A stretch of 64,000 bases of DNA from Tetraselmis striata (GCA_006384855.1 VCJN01000273.1:1-64000), one strand, 5' to 3'; shown: positions 11,101-23,565, counted from the first letter of the stretch. Program-made: numbers and translations. Notes: generated by a model not told the origin, from the sequence alone.

Positions 11101-13706
11101 AAAGGAGGTTTAGGGTTTTGCGGTCAAAAGCGGATGTGATTGTAAGTATCATGAAAGCCCAATTCGATAGAGGCTTATTATGGCAAGGGCGCTCATAGGT
11201 GCGCCGGTATCCGCAGGGAGGCGGTCTTTCACATACCCGCAGCGATAGGGGGCGCGCGGTGGGCGGTGGCAAGCAGCAGCCACAGCAAACTGATTACCAC
11301 ACCCCAGGTGAGTTGCGCTCGTGAACAGTAGCTGCCTGCACTGTGAGAATGAGATGTGACATACGGGTGACGAAGCACTACTACTAGCGACTATTATTTA
11401 TCCGTGAAGGCTGCTGCTGGTGGCGGCACGTCCATCCAGTTACGTACGAGTACATCCGGCGTTATTGCCGGCGGGCGATAAACCCTTTTTGTAATCATTG
11501 TGGTAGTCGTACTAGCCCGGTGACGTGTTACATGGCACTGACGTATAAGGTACGAGGTTGTCCGTGTAGTACTGGGTACTACGCGATATTTTTATTAAGC
11601 CGGTACCGGGTAGGTTGAGCATATATTGAAGGAACCTGATTTGTGTACTCGTAACTTGCCGTTGCACTGCGGGTACCGTGTCGTGGCAGGTGGGATGCCG
11701 AATACCAGCCGGACTATAGGCGTGAGCCATCTCGGCAGTCTGAAGAGTGGGGCTCCTGATGGGTCGGGGTTGGACTGACGCTCAGCCCGGGGAGGGGGTG
11801 GCGCCAAGGGCGCCGAGGGCCGTATGCTAATCACTTTAAAACGGCTGCAGTGGCACGCCATGGGTGGGCAGGGGTGCAAGCAAGGGAGGGCGGTGTTGAG
11901 CTGTCGAGGGCGGGTCTCGCACCAGGATGTTGATGCCCATGGAGGCGGCCACCAGCGCGCGCTCCGGCGGGTGCAGCATGCCGGACACCAGCACGATCAG
12001 CTCCATCGCCGCCCACTTGAGCATGGACTGCACCAGCGAGGGCAGCGCCAGCTCCAGGTACCGCCGCATCTGGTCCCGCGCGAGCGCCTGCCGCAGGCGC
12101 GGCTTGAACAGGTCCCCCATGCCTATCCAGCTCAGGTGCACAATCTGCAGCACAGTGAACACGCAGTTGTACGCGGACGCCGCCCAAGCTGCGCCCCAAA
12201 GGAAAAAGAGGGCGGGTCAGTCCACACGAGCAAATGGCCCCTAAATGGTCAATGTAGTCACTAAACATACAATTGAGCAATGGTATGCTTCCTTTCCTTA
12301 TGATACAGTGATTTCGTAACTGAAAATAACCATACTGCAAATGGCGGTATAAAACTATAATATAACCATTTAACATGTCATTATAATACATCATTAACTA
12401 TAATACCACTATATAATATGTCCATGCATTATAAACATTATATTACACCATCATTACCTATAACAATCCTACGATTACCTACATGATTGAAAAATGACCC
12501 CTCCATGCACTTGCGGGTGAAGGCGGGGGGGGGGGGGGGGGGGGGGGGGGCAAGAGCAGGCGGTGCTCACCGGCGCCGAGATACCCCCAGCCGAGGCGCT
12601 TCACGAGCAGCAGCTGCAGCGGCGGCGCGACAGCGCAGCCGAGCGCGCAGATGACGAGGTTGCTCCATACCATGCGGTGCGCCTGGTACACCCGCTGCAG
12701 CACCACCTGCGGCATGCGCAACGCGGCCAGCGGCCGCCGCTCAACATCCAAGCCCAACACCACCATCGGAGGGTGCTATTACTGCAGTAGTCGCGCGAAA
12801 GCGGACGCGGGCGCGCAGGCATATGAAAAGACGCACGCGCACGCGCACGCACATGAAAATGCGCAGGCTTACGGTCAGGCGCACGCGCACGTGGAAACGC
12901 GCATCTGAACAGGCCCAAGTGCAGGCGCGTGCACGTGGAAACCCTCCCGCGGCGACGCATATGAAGCCCCACCAGCACGGGCACGCAGGCACGCACCATG
13001 CTGGCGATCCCGAAGAACTGCGGAACGAGACGCACAGCATAGGCGCCCGCCGCCGCCGCCAGCTCCGGCCGCTGCCCCGTCGCGGCGAGTATCGCGCCCG
13101 CAAACAGCTGCAGCCCGCAGCAGGGCAGCACAAGCGCCGCCATCACCAAGGCCGCCTGTTGCACGTACATCGCCAGCAGCTCCGGACGACCTGCGCCGAC
13201 CGCCTGGGGGCACAGCGTGCGCATCGCGCCGACGAGCCCAAACACCGGCGCGAGCGCCGTGACGTTGAAGAAGGCGCGCCCCAAGGAGAGTGCGTCCAGG
13301 CCCGCCTGCCCCTGCTCCCCCGGCAAACTACCCACGACGGCCATGCCCGTGCACACCGGCAGGTACTCCAGCGCGTTGCTGAGCGCGGTGGGAACCGCGA
13401 TCCAGGCCATGTCGGCCAGTTCGGCGCGTAGGCTGGGCGCACCCGGGTCGCCCTCGCAGGCGGGGTCCTACCATCACGAGAGGCGTGACGCGGGGAATAT
13501 TAGGAGTTGCTGTGGGGGCTAGGAGATGGCGGCTGCGGGGCTGAGGCGAGGGGGGGGGGGGGGGGGGGGGGTTAAAAAGGCGCCACCTCGCCGACTCCGC
13601 CGCCGCCGCCGTTGTCGTCGCCCGCCACTGCGTCCTCCTCCGCCTCCTCCGCCTCCTCATCGCCCTCTTCGTCAACTCCGCTCCACGGCCAGCCAAGTTG
13701 TGTCAT
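8162..13706 (-). CDS. MATE family multidrug/metabolite efflux transporter, 7 exons, about 555 aa
   Basis: MATE proteins are 12-helix membrane antiporters that export organic cations, drugs or metabolites in exchange for H+ or Na+. Exons in coding order: 13587-13706, 12997-13467, 12571-12706, 11923-12188, 10012-10182, 8849-8911, 8162-8602; phases agree throughout. Residues 1-40 are an acidic and Gly-rich tail. Family signatures include PQAVGAGRPELL (first repeat), LQRVYQAHRMVW (residues 200-212), LELALPSLVQSMLKWAAMEL, GRYVGAGNVRAARQAAL in exon 5, AALFTRNAGLQELSA in exon 6, and NNALGGIMSGLGLQ followed by two helices in exon 7. The C-terminal 35 residues are hydrophilic and probably cytosolic. 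The intron between exons 4 and 5 contains a dispersed repeat. The KDZ transposon begins about 150 bp upstream of the ATG. Substrate cannot be inferred. Confidence 0.92.
11348..11608 (+). repeat. 261-bp dispersed repeat, copy 1 (inside a MATE intron)
   Basis: Nearly identical by eye to 46938-47206. It begins TGTGACATACGGGTGACG and ends near GCCGGTACCGGGTA. It has no ORF. The short length and sharp edges suggest a solo terminal repeat or a MITE-like element. Confidence 0.85.
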
Positions 13707-13841
13707 GATTTATATCGCCTATGATGATGAGCGAGTATTAGCCCAGGAAGAGCGGGTCGCGCGTGGTGTCTCTACGGAATGTCGGGGGGGGGGGGGGGGG
13801 GGGGGGGGTCCGCTGGTGATATATCTTTTTGGTTACAGGGA

Positions 13842-13857
13842 GGTGATCGTCCGCTGG
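13842..13857 (+). repeat. 16-bp direct repeat flanking the KDZ transposon, left copy
   Basis: GGTGATCGTCCGCTGG occurs here and again at 27524-27539, directly outside the inverted ends of the element. Part or all of it is probably the target-site duplication. Confidence 0.7.
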
Positions 13858-14628
13858 AGGATTGGATTTCAGGAATGATGAGGTCTGGGCGTGCAGAATT
13901 GTCACGATTCTCAACCCCTTCTAAGCACACGCGCTGTGCGCCCCGGGTGTACCTCGGTACACCTGCTTGACGCCCTCCCAGCCAGCCCTAACCCTAACCC
14001 CGCCCCCCCCGCCTGGCAGCAGTTCTCCAGTAACCCGGGGTTATATATATTGCGGGGGCAGGAACACAACCGGCACCAGTGCTGCCGGCAGCACCGTGCC
14101 GGCGAGTGCCTCGCCCGGCAAATAGCACCAAGTGCCAGGAACGTTGTTCATGCCTGCCGGCAGAACGCCCAAACCGCGACGCGGTGGCGAGGAGCGCCGC
14201 GGCGCAGCGTCCGGGAACCACACTTTTGGGCAGCACGCCCATTATGTAGCCTGGTGCGAGCGTGTGCCTGCTGCGCGGGCTGCGGAGGTGGGGTTGCGCG
14301 GCGAGGATAGCTCGCCAGCTGTAACAAGGATACGGAATTCAAGTCGCGGCACAAAATATTGTGGGCCTAAAATATTGCGTCTTATCTTACGCGTTGGCCA
14401 TGCCACGTGCTGTGGCTGCCGCTGCCCGTACCGCGCCGCGCCATCAGTCGCAGTTGTTCAAATTCGAAACTCGACTCGAGTCACCTGCCGCGAGGCACAA
14501 CTTGTTCCGCCACTCCAGGTGGTATTCTCCCCAGCCAGCCCTGCCCGCACCTCACTCCTCTCTCTTCCAGCGCCCTCGCCCCATCGCCGGCGCCAGCGCC
14601 GGCACCGGCTACCTCGCGGGCCGGCGAC

Positions 14629-17600
14629 ATGCTGCTAGCTCGATATAAACACAAAGATCATGCCCGGAGGTATAGCAAAGCCATCGGTGCGCGCAAAGCA
14701 GCGCCGAGGTGGGCGACCAAGGCGGAGAAGAAAGCGTGGGAGCGGAGGATTGCAGCAGCCGCGAGACAAGCCGGCCAGCAACAACCGCAGCAGCAAGCTG
14801 CAGACCCCGGCTCGCCGCTGGCCCAAGGCAAAGAGGAGGAGGCTATGGGTGGAGAGGGAGGCCCCGCTGTGGGTGACACAGGGCCGTCGCCCCTGTGGGA
14901 GCTGTTGCAGCCGGCGGAGCGTAAGTTATTGTATCTGTCCCCTGACGGCCGCGAGGTCCACTACGCCGTGGCGGCTAAGAGGAGAAGGGACCCATACCAC
15001 CACAGCTTCAGAGACTTCGTGGTCGTGGGCTTCAGAAGCGTGAAATGCTCCGACGGCAATGTTCTTGTGGGTTGGTGTAGTTCCGCTAGGGGGTGCGACG
15101 AGGATCCTGGCCGCCGAGACTGCTATCCGGAGGCAGACATGTCCCTTGTTACGAAAGCAGAGGTTGGCCCTGAATTTCGTGCCCACAGAATATTGTGCCC
15201 ATATAATATTGTCGCGCACTGCGATGGCATGGCTTGAAAGGGAGGGGCGCCTGATGTGTGCACGTGATATATCGTCGCAGGTGCTTCCCCCTGGCTTCGC
15301 TGGCCAGTGCAAGTGCTCGCAGAGGGTACTAGACGACCTGAATGGCAAGCTTGGCTTCGTCATGCACCACGAGGACATGTCGCCGGGCAGGGGCGACGGC
15401 ATGCTGGTGGACGAATGGATGGTGGCCGGGGCAAGGTACACTACCGTGAACTTGAACGCGCCCCACGAGGCGGTATTCAAGCAGTGGGGCGTGACTAAGA
15501 GCACTGCGGACGGGAGGTATCAGTGCCACACCTGCGTGGGCACCCCAAGACATTGCCGCCATAACCAAGCACTTCTAGACGTGGAGCATGACGCGGCGAC
15601 GCACGAGGTCGACGTGGAGGGGAAAATCAAGGACGCGCTGGCAGGTGACAGGTCGCTGAAACTGCCTTGCATCGCCAAGGAGAAGCTTCCCTTCTTCCCC
15701 GACGACGACGTCGAGGTGATGAAGCACTACGAAGGTGTGGCGCAGCTGCGCAGACTTCATCATGCCCGAGTTGACCTGAGTCTTCACAAAATGTGGCCGT
15801 ATGTCTGCCCGGCCATGTAGTTGTTGAACGACACAATATATCGTGGGCACAAAATATTGTGTCTTATCTTACGCGACGGTATGACACAACAGCATATTGT
15901 GCTCATTACAATATGTTGCGTCATTCAATAACGACATGGCCTGCAGATATACGGCTACTACTATCCGGATTTACATCATTGTGCCCGTCCGCCCAGCGCT
16001 TTAGCGGCACTCAACAGTATTGGAATAGCACCGAACGCGGTGGTGCGCCCGGAGTGGGTCAAATGCCCCATCTGCGAGTGTTTGGACCCTCCGGAGCCCA
16101 CACCCGACGGAAGCCACACAATGGAGGTCTTCACCTTGACCTCGGTGGTCAGGTGTAAGTACGTGGAGCTCACTTGCGTGGTGTGCGGCCACACGGCACA
16201 AGCTGATGGCAAACACCACGGTTTGCTGGTATTGACGCGACAGGTGCCACCGTCCGCTCGCTGTCCATGCACAGCAATTGTCTGGCGATTTTCAACTGCA
16301 CGAATTTCTGTTCCGGTGACATATTGTACCACTGAGTCCTGATTGGTTTGAAATGCAGCGCGCGTTTTCGCTGGAGGTGTTGTACGGCTGGCAGTTCAAC
16401 TTTATTTGGGACGACCGCACGTATTACTCGTATTGGCGGGACGTCGTGAGCAGGTACGTTCCGTGCAATGCTTGTGATGCCATGCCATGCGCACGGGTAA
16501 AGCGGCGGCCTAATGTGCGCTGGGCTATGGTGCCCACAGGTGCTGAGCGAAGGGATGCGAACGGCGTGTGGATGAACACCAACAGATGGTTCAACAAGAC
16601 TTTGAAGGCCTTCACCTTGGCCGTGAAGGGGTTCATCAAGCTCCACTACATGGACTGCGTGGCCGCTTTCGCATGCCAATGCGAGGTTCGTGTGAAATGC
16701 TATAGTACATGTTGTCATGCTAAGCCATATCCGAGTTGCCGCAGGGTCCAGTGTCATAGCATAAGACCTTTCCCCCCAACCCCCATATCCGTGCAGGGCG
16801 GCTTCCCCACACATGTGCAGGCTGACGCTACCAGCGTGGGCTGGAGGAAAGCGTGGGCCCGACTGCATCAAGCTCACCGTGTGCCCGTTTTGCGGCTGCA
16901 AGGTAGACGCCGTCCGGTGCACGGTGCATGTGTCACGACCTAGATAATGCATCGGCACTATATATTGTGCTGGCAAATGTTTATGCCCATACTTAAGTGC
17001 CTGTGTGCTACATATCTTGTCCAATGCAGGGTCGAAGTTTCAGGACCGTGTGTTTATCAACGATTGTGACACGCGCGAGACAATCTTGCGGTGGTTCAAA
17101 CCTCAAACTGCCCCCGGCGGATTCGTCCGGGGGGGCGTAATGCCTCAGAAAGAAGAGATGGACGCAGTGTGCCGCAGACTCGTTGGCTTTGGATTGAATG
17201 GCATGGCCTTCATGATACGGACCGCGTTCACCGGCCCGGACCTGTCCCCTGGCAAGGCCCACCCAACAGGGCATCCGTTTCTCGAGATGATTCGGGTGTT
17301 GGCTTTGAAGGCGCCCTGCTGTCACCTCGTGTTGCCTGCCATCTTCGACGACGTCCAGGTAAGTGGCGCCTTTCTGTCGCGGCGGAGGGATGCGTGTGGG
17401 CTCGTAATACCTCCGACAGATTGGAAAGACATGTATCGGAGTTACACGAGCTTTTGAAAGCACGCAATATCAATTACGAGAGTATCATGGCCCTATCAGC
17501 AATAGCCGTCGGTGACGCTGGCGACCTTTCTGTGGAGTATACTATAGGCACAATATTTTATGGGCACGTTATTTGGTGCTGTTACAACAGTTGGAATTCA

Positions 17601-19013
17601 CCGTATGAGTATCGACAATGTTTTATGCCGTCAATAAATTGGTGATGCTGAACGAAATATGCATATACTCCAATGCTCAATCACTTGTGCTTGCGCACAG
17701 GCTATCATCGACGGCGCCCCGGTCGTGCGTCACTACTCGCGCATCTACGAAGCCAGCCCGCTTTTGGGTAGGTTAATTTGTGTCGCACGTGGGGGCGCGC
17801 TGCCTCATGAGTTGCGCGGCCTCCTTGCCGCGGTGAAGGCAAAGGCTGTTGCACCGTTCGCCGGCAGCCGGCGGCCGGACGTTGCGAGGTATGAATGGCC
17901 CCCCTTTCCTTTAGTGATCCGAATTATTGCAGGCGCTCATCATGCATTTGTTAGGGCTACTTGTCGTTATTATTGACGAGTTAATGACAACGAATCGTGC
18001 TTGCTGCGGGGTTTCGCAGTGGTTCTGAGCCGCCGGACGATCCCGATGCCGGCGGCAGTAGTGATACAAGTGTCGCCAACGACGGGAGCAACCCGAGAAC
18101 ATGGTCCGAGACGGAGGCCTTCCTTCGCACCGGCGTTTGGAGCGGTCTTCCCCGGGAGTTTTAGGGTTTTTACACACCCACCCGCTTGGGGGGAACCATG
18201 TCCACCGCGAGCTCCGTATGTACGAAGTGTCTTCGAGGGGAACACGCGGCCATGCAACAAATACGGCACCCAGAGCTCCAGCAACCTCCCGGGGATCATG
18301 GTTCACTGGTAGCCCCTCTCAACCCCTACCACTTAAGCGACAAAATGTATTGCCGACAATATTTTGTGCTCTCTCTTATTGATAGTGTACTTCCCCGGTG
18401 CAGGTGTCTCCATTGCAAGAACTGCGTCAAGTTTGGGGTTATGGACTCCGCCGAAGGACCCGGGTCAGCCTTCGAACACTTTCACTGCTTCTACCCGAAG
18501 ATGCCCGACGCCATCAGCTACGACAATGGGTGCGCCCCTCGCGTTTTCACTCCCACAACCCCCATGGTATTCCGCGCGTTGGCTCCTAAATGATTGGGTC
18601 GTGTGCGCTCATTCAGGTGCAACTTGCATCGATACGCGTTGAACCGGGAGCCGTGGCTTTGGAAGTTCGTGCAGATCCTCATCGACGAGTTCCACACAAA
18701 GAACCACGTTGACTGCAGTTGCAACTACAACAGCGCCGAACACAAGACGAAGGCTGGCAACTTCTCGCTCTGCGAACAAAAGTTTGCGCCTTTGGCCGCC
18801 TCCGCTAATGCTTTCTCCCACATGGACCAGATATCGTTCCTCCTGCTCATGCGCTTCAAGCTCGCTTGCATGAACCTGTACCAGTGGGAGCGCACCCGGG
18901 GTACTGGGCGGGTGTTCTGGCGCGCTCCACCGAGGCATGTCGCTCGTGCAGCGGGGCGCACCGACCGCCTAGATTTGCACGGGGCACATTGTGAGCCGTT
19001 GATTAACGTTTAA
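14629..19013 (+). CDS. KDZ transposase with cysteine clusters, multi-exon
   Basis: This is the DDE-type transposase of the enclosing element. The first exon (14629-15162) carries LWELLQ, LSPDGREVHYAV, FRDFVVVGF and VGWCSSARGCDE. The second (from 15281) has GQCKCSQRVL and a Cys/His cluster CHTCVGTPRHCRHN. Later exons have CPICECLD...CVVCGH (about 16040-16250), VLYGWQFNFIWDD (16353-16450), CPFCGCK (about 16885), and a block at 17035-17358. The catalytic core is in 18404-18529 and 18617-19013: YDNGC (Asp) spliced to NLHRYALNREPW, LIDEFHTKNHVDCS (Asp/Glu) and SLCEQKF (Glu), the KDZ order. Several middle exon ends could not be fixed, and one junction near 16450-16550 does not keep phase with the obvious splice sites, so minor decay or mis-modelling is possible. 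Confidence 0.88.
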
Positions 19014-19083
19014 TTCCATTGGAGCCGATGATTCCATCAACCGAAATAGCAATGGCGCGGGCGCCTCGGGCGCGGGCGCCTCG
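19001..19083 (+). repeat. Inverted repeat, left arm, next to the transposase stop codon
   Basis: TTGATTAACGTTTAATTCC through repeated GCGCGGGCGCCTCGG matches the reverse complement of 23806-23895. The two arms enclose 4.8 kb inside the KDZ element and may bound a nested insertion or an inverted duplication. Confidence 0.65.
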
Positions 19084-19139
19084 GGCGCGGGCTTCACAAC
19101 GCCCACCGCCACTAACAACAGGTCGTCACACTCGCCCAG

Positions 19140-21060
19140 TGTGATATAAGAGGTCACACTCAATGAGTTCTAGAGCACCGCCATCTCATATACGGCACTG
19201 AATGGACAACGACATCTAATTATAAAGTATATAAATCCATACGCGCAGGACGGTCTCCACAACATTACCGCCATATGTGAAAGCGGAGCGCCGGTGTTGC
19301 TGCTGTTGCATTGATGGTGGCATGGCAACACAAATAGGTCGGGCAAGGCAAGACATGCAGGAGGTCACACTCTCTCAGCTATAGAGCACCGCCATCTCAT
19401 ATACGGCACGGAATGGGCACCAACGTATACGCTCACACGCGCAGTGTGGTTTCGGAGCGTTGGCATACGTGAGAAGCGAAGCGCCGGTGCTACGGCTGTT
19501 GTATTGCTGGTGGCATGGCAACACAAACAGGTCGGGGCAGGGCAAGAGATGTAGGAGGTCACCCTGGCCGAGTATCGGAGCACCGGCATGTCATACACTG
19601 CACCAACTGGCCCTCATCATGCTGCTAAATGGGAGCTATATACCCATCGCATTCCTACATTACATGGCCGTGTGTCGGCGAGCAAGACGGTATCCGATGC
19701 GGCTGAAACCATAGGCGCGGACGTTGGGCCGAGCGACAGCTTGAAAGGCGCCGAAACTAGTTTGCCGATATTACTATGTTGCTAGTCGTAGCGCAAACTA
19801 CGTTGATCTGTGTTGTAGCTGCTAAGTGCGAGCACAATATCTTGAAAAGTATTATCGCAAGTGTTGATGCTGTTGTATTCATGGTGGCATGGAAACACAA
19901 ACATGCCGGGCAGTGCAAGAGACTTCGGGGGTCACATTCTTTCAGTTATGGAGCACCGCCATCTCATAGATACGGTACGGAATGTGCCTCAACAGGCTAC
20001 TAAATGCATGGGAGCTATAAACCCATCACATTCTAGCATACTGCCATTACATAATATGTGCGTGTGTTGGCAAGCAAGACATTGCCCGATGCGGTTCATA
20101 CCATAGGACTGTCTTACTATATGTATATATTCGGATGTTATTGGGCCGAGCTACGGCTTGAAAGGCTCCGAAACTAGTTTGCCAATGTTACCAGGTTTCC
20201 AGGTGTAGCACAAGTGTTGGTGCTGTAGTGTTGTACGTAGCTTAGTGCAACCACAATATCGTGAAAACTAGTTTCGGCGCCTCTCAAGCTCCAATTCGGC
20301 CCAACATATATGTATATATATATATATAGTGAGACGGATGTATGATATGAACGGCATCGGGCATTGTCTTGCTTGCCAATACACGCCCCTAGCTCCGATG
20401 GCCCGACTGAGGTGTGTCAATATATGGCCCATTTCAGCCATCGGAGGTGTGTCCGTTGGCGAGCAAGACATTGTCCGATTCCGTTCATTTCATAAGGATG
20501 TCTTATTTCATACATATGCCGATGTTGGGCCAAGCTACAGCATGTAAGGCGCGCCGAAACTGGTTTGCCGATATGACTATGTCACTAGTTGTATCACAAA
20601 CCTCATAAATGTTTGGTATGTGAGTGCAAGCACACAATCTTGGAAAGTATTACTATCGGCGCCTCTCAAGCTGTAACTCGCCAAAACATTCGCATATCTA
20701 TGGAATAAGACTTTTCTATCATATTAATTGCATCGGACGGTATCTTCCTTGCCAACACACGCACCTCCGATGGCCGAAATGGGGTAGTATACATCAATAT
20801 ATATCTCTTTTTTGCCATCGGAGGTGCGTGTGTTGGCAAGGAAGATACTGTCCGATGCAATTAATATGAAAGAATATCTTGTTCTATATATATGCGAATG
20901 TTGGGCGAGTTACAGCTTGAAAGGCGCCGAAACTAGTTGGACGATATTGCTATGCCGCTGTTTGTTGCACCAACCACTACGGTATGTTGCAGCACATTAT
21001 CTTGATAATAGTTTCAGCGCATTTCAAGCAGTAACTCGCCCCCATCATTCGCATTTTTCA
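19140..21060. repeat. Complex satellite-like array of direct and inverted units
   Basis: Two unit types recur. One contains GTGGCATGGCAACACAAA and GAGCACCGCCATCTCATA, seen at about 19150, 19310-19410, 19510 and 19880-19970. The other contains GGCGCCGAAACTAGTTTGCC and TTGGCAAGCAAGACA, seen at about 19670-19770, 20060-20190, 20450-20580 and 20830-20940. Inverted copies lie near 20270-20310 and 20660-20760. No coding potential was seen. Confidence 0.8.
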
Positions 21061-21713
21061 TGTCTGCGGCTGCTCTCGGGGGGAGGTGGGGGGGGGGGGG
21101 GGGGGGGGGGGGGGCACCCCCAATACAGCCTACCATGGGTGCATGCAGACATAAATTCGGTAGTGCCGCACCCGATATTAATACGGGGCACGAAACATTG
21201 TTGCAACTACACAATCCCGATGACATAGTTACCAAAGTCCCAATAACAGCTCCATAACACTAGACGCCCCCGAACACACTGCGTACGGGTGTCTGTGGCT
21301 TTGTGAGGGGATTGCACCCCCCTATATACCCCTGCCCTGGCTGCAGGCTGTTCCGCATTGTGGGAACCAAAAAAATTATTGAAGCAATATTCTGTCGGCA
21401 CAAAATAATATCGCCAACGCAATAATATTTTGTGCCGACAGAATATTGCATCACCCGGAATGGCGTGCCATGTGGTTGAGATCGTCCCACTACTAGGTAC
21501 AGGTACGGGGATGATCACGGTCACCTCGGTGCCGGCCTGCCTCCGACAAAATGCCGACGGCCCTGTATTTTGTCTGTGGCGGTGTTGAATCGGCTCGGCA
21601 GGCTGGCGAGCCGAGCTAGACAAGGGTATGTACGTATGTACTTGTCCCTGGGAGCACATGACCGCTCAAGCAAACACACCGGCGCAACACCTCCCCCCCC
21701 TAGCTCCTCAACC

Positions 21714-22580
21714 ATGCCACGCCCGGCAGGTGGCGTAGCGTTAATCCAGACCGACACGCGGTTCGGTCCTCACGCCTTGCAGGCGCAGGACGATGAGTGG
21801 GGTCTCTTCAGCCTGTCTACGATGCTGGAGTACGACGGCGCCAGTCGCAAGTACGTCCCGCTAGACCGCATCCCGGCGGATGGGGCGCAGGTGTTCGCGC
21901 CTTTCTGCAGCGAGGAGCCGAGTAACTGGTACCCGGCCACCTACGTGGAGACCCCTGCCCAGCCTCTGCCGGAAATACTAATGGCCCTGTTCGCCACCCT
22001 TGCCCCGGGCGGGCTGCAGCCCCCCTGCGTGCCGGGCCCCTACGTGCTGATGGCCTGGGAGGGTCCCCATCGCCCTGCGGAGGACATTCTGGACACAATA
22101 CTCTGTATGCCCCGCCCCGCCCTCCCCCTCCCCTTGTTGACCCAAGCTACCTGCCACGCTTACTCGTGTTGTGCGTTCTCAGCGCTGCTCCTGGACTTCA
22201 CAATCTGCCGGGGCGGATGGTACAAGCAGCGCTCTTTCGGCTTGCCCGCTGGTGGGGGCGCGCCAGGGCTAGGCGGAACGAGTACTTGGCCACGGCCTTC
22301 CTCGCCTCCGCGCCATTCGCCGAAGCCCCGAAGGCCGCCTCGGTGCTCCAGGACACCCTCCCCCCAGGCAAATCGAGTTTCCGACCCGACCTATCAACGC
22401 TCTCCACAACGCCAACGAGAGGAAGAGCCTGGACGCAGATTGGCAGGTCCTGAAATCGAGTATCACGGTAACCGGCCTGCCCTCCCCACTGACAACCCGA
22501 CTAGTAAATTGTCGGCTCATTTTTTAATCGGTCTAATATTTTGTGGGCACAATATTTTATCGGCATAATATTTTTTGTGC
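21714..22580 (+). CDS. Unrecognised coding block in KDZ element, N-terminal part
   Basis: I do not recognise this family. An open frame starts at ATG 21714 and reads about 130 codons of non-repetitive, protein-like sequence (for example DEWGLFSLSTMLEYDGASRK and SEEPSNWYPATYVETP) to a possible GTATGC donor near 22105. Protein-like stretches continue in other frames: LARWWGRARARRNEYLATAF (about 22250) and NALHNANERKSLDADWQVLK (about 22400-22450), followed by a possible GTAACC donor. Exon joins are uncertain. The block lies on the transposase strand and is followed by an ACAATATT palindrome cluster like those between transposase exons. It may encode an accessory protein of the transposon. Confidence 0.45.
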
Positions 22581-22639
22581 ACTTTTATAGTAATTGTGGA
22601 ATGAGCACCGACCTGAATATTCTCGCTCGGCCTGTTACG

Positions 22640-23565
22640 CAGGTTCCCAGGGCCATATGTCCCTGGGCCTGGTTGACAGTTTGGAGGCGCACATTGTCAA
22701 CCCGCCTGGTTGCCAGTTCGTGGAGCCTGCCCCTACTGGCGTCACTGGCGAGAAGCGGAGTGCCTCACCAGCAGCCGCCGCCTAGGGCAGTGGTTCGCCG
22801 GCGGCATCGCCTCCGGTAAGCTCTGGCGCTGCCGCCGGCGTTGACACGCTAGGTGGCGTTGCGGGCAGCGGCGCAGGCATCGGCAGCGGTGGCAGCGGCG
22901 ATGGAGCCGGCACCATGGCACTGCAGCCGTGGACCTGCTTTAGCGCTGCCGCTGCCGCTGCCGCTGACGGCCACGACTGCCGTAGTGGCCGTGCCGCTGC
23001 CGCTGCCGCCGTCGCTGCCGTGGCAACTGTGGCAACGGTGGCAGCCATGGCAGCGATGGCGACACCGGCGCCAGCGATGGCAACAATGACAACGATCGCC
23101 GTGGCCGTGGCCTTGGCCTTGGCCGTGGCCGTGGCGATGCCTCATCTGCCGCTGCTGCGGGCGCTGGTGGCGTTGCCGACATGGACACAAGCGATGGCAA
23201 CGACAGTGGCAACGGTGGCAACGACGACGACCTTCCGGTAGTGCGCCCCCCGTCCCCCATTTATAGTGCGCACAATATGTATTGCCGCTGCTGATGAGTG
23301 CGGCTGTCCCACAGATGAAGGTCTGCTTGCCGCACGTTTTTGCCCGGCCCCTGAAATTCAGAGAAAGCACGGGCGCCATCCACTACGATGGCACCTGCGT
23401 CCACTGCCCTTTGGGACCCGGAGAACGGCACCCCTCATAATGTTTACGGGACACACAGGGGTAGCTGGTACTGCCAATCATGCACCGGGTTCGATGTGGT
23501 GCGTGGCCTCACGCGCCCCGGGGGGGGGGGGGGGGGGGGGGCTTAAAACCAAGATTGCAAGGTTT
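22640..23565 (+). CDS. Gly/Asp/Asn/Arg-rich and Cys-containing coding block, KDZ element
   Basis: No family is recognised. A first segment reads GHMSLGLVDSLEAHIVNPPG (about 22650-22720). A long GC-rich minisatellite (22850-23240) follows, which in one frame gives Gly-, Asp-, Asn- and Arg-rich sequence ending DSGNGGNDDDLP before a GTAGTG donor. After a CCACAG acceptor, MKVCLPHVFARPLKFREST and TCVHCPLGPG appear, then WYCQSCTGFDVV in a different frame, as if a CxxC zinc ribbon were interrupted by a frameshift near 23430. It ends in a poly(G) run at 23520-23541. It may continue the preceding block. Confidence 0.4.

Noticed and set aside
22860-23241. Ala-rich 108-codon protein
   Set aside because: It is a GCC/GCT minisatellite with all frames open. 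Only the Gly/Asp frame near its end has a plausible splice context, so it is reported inside a weak block.
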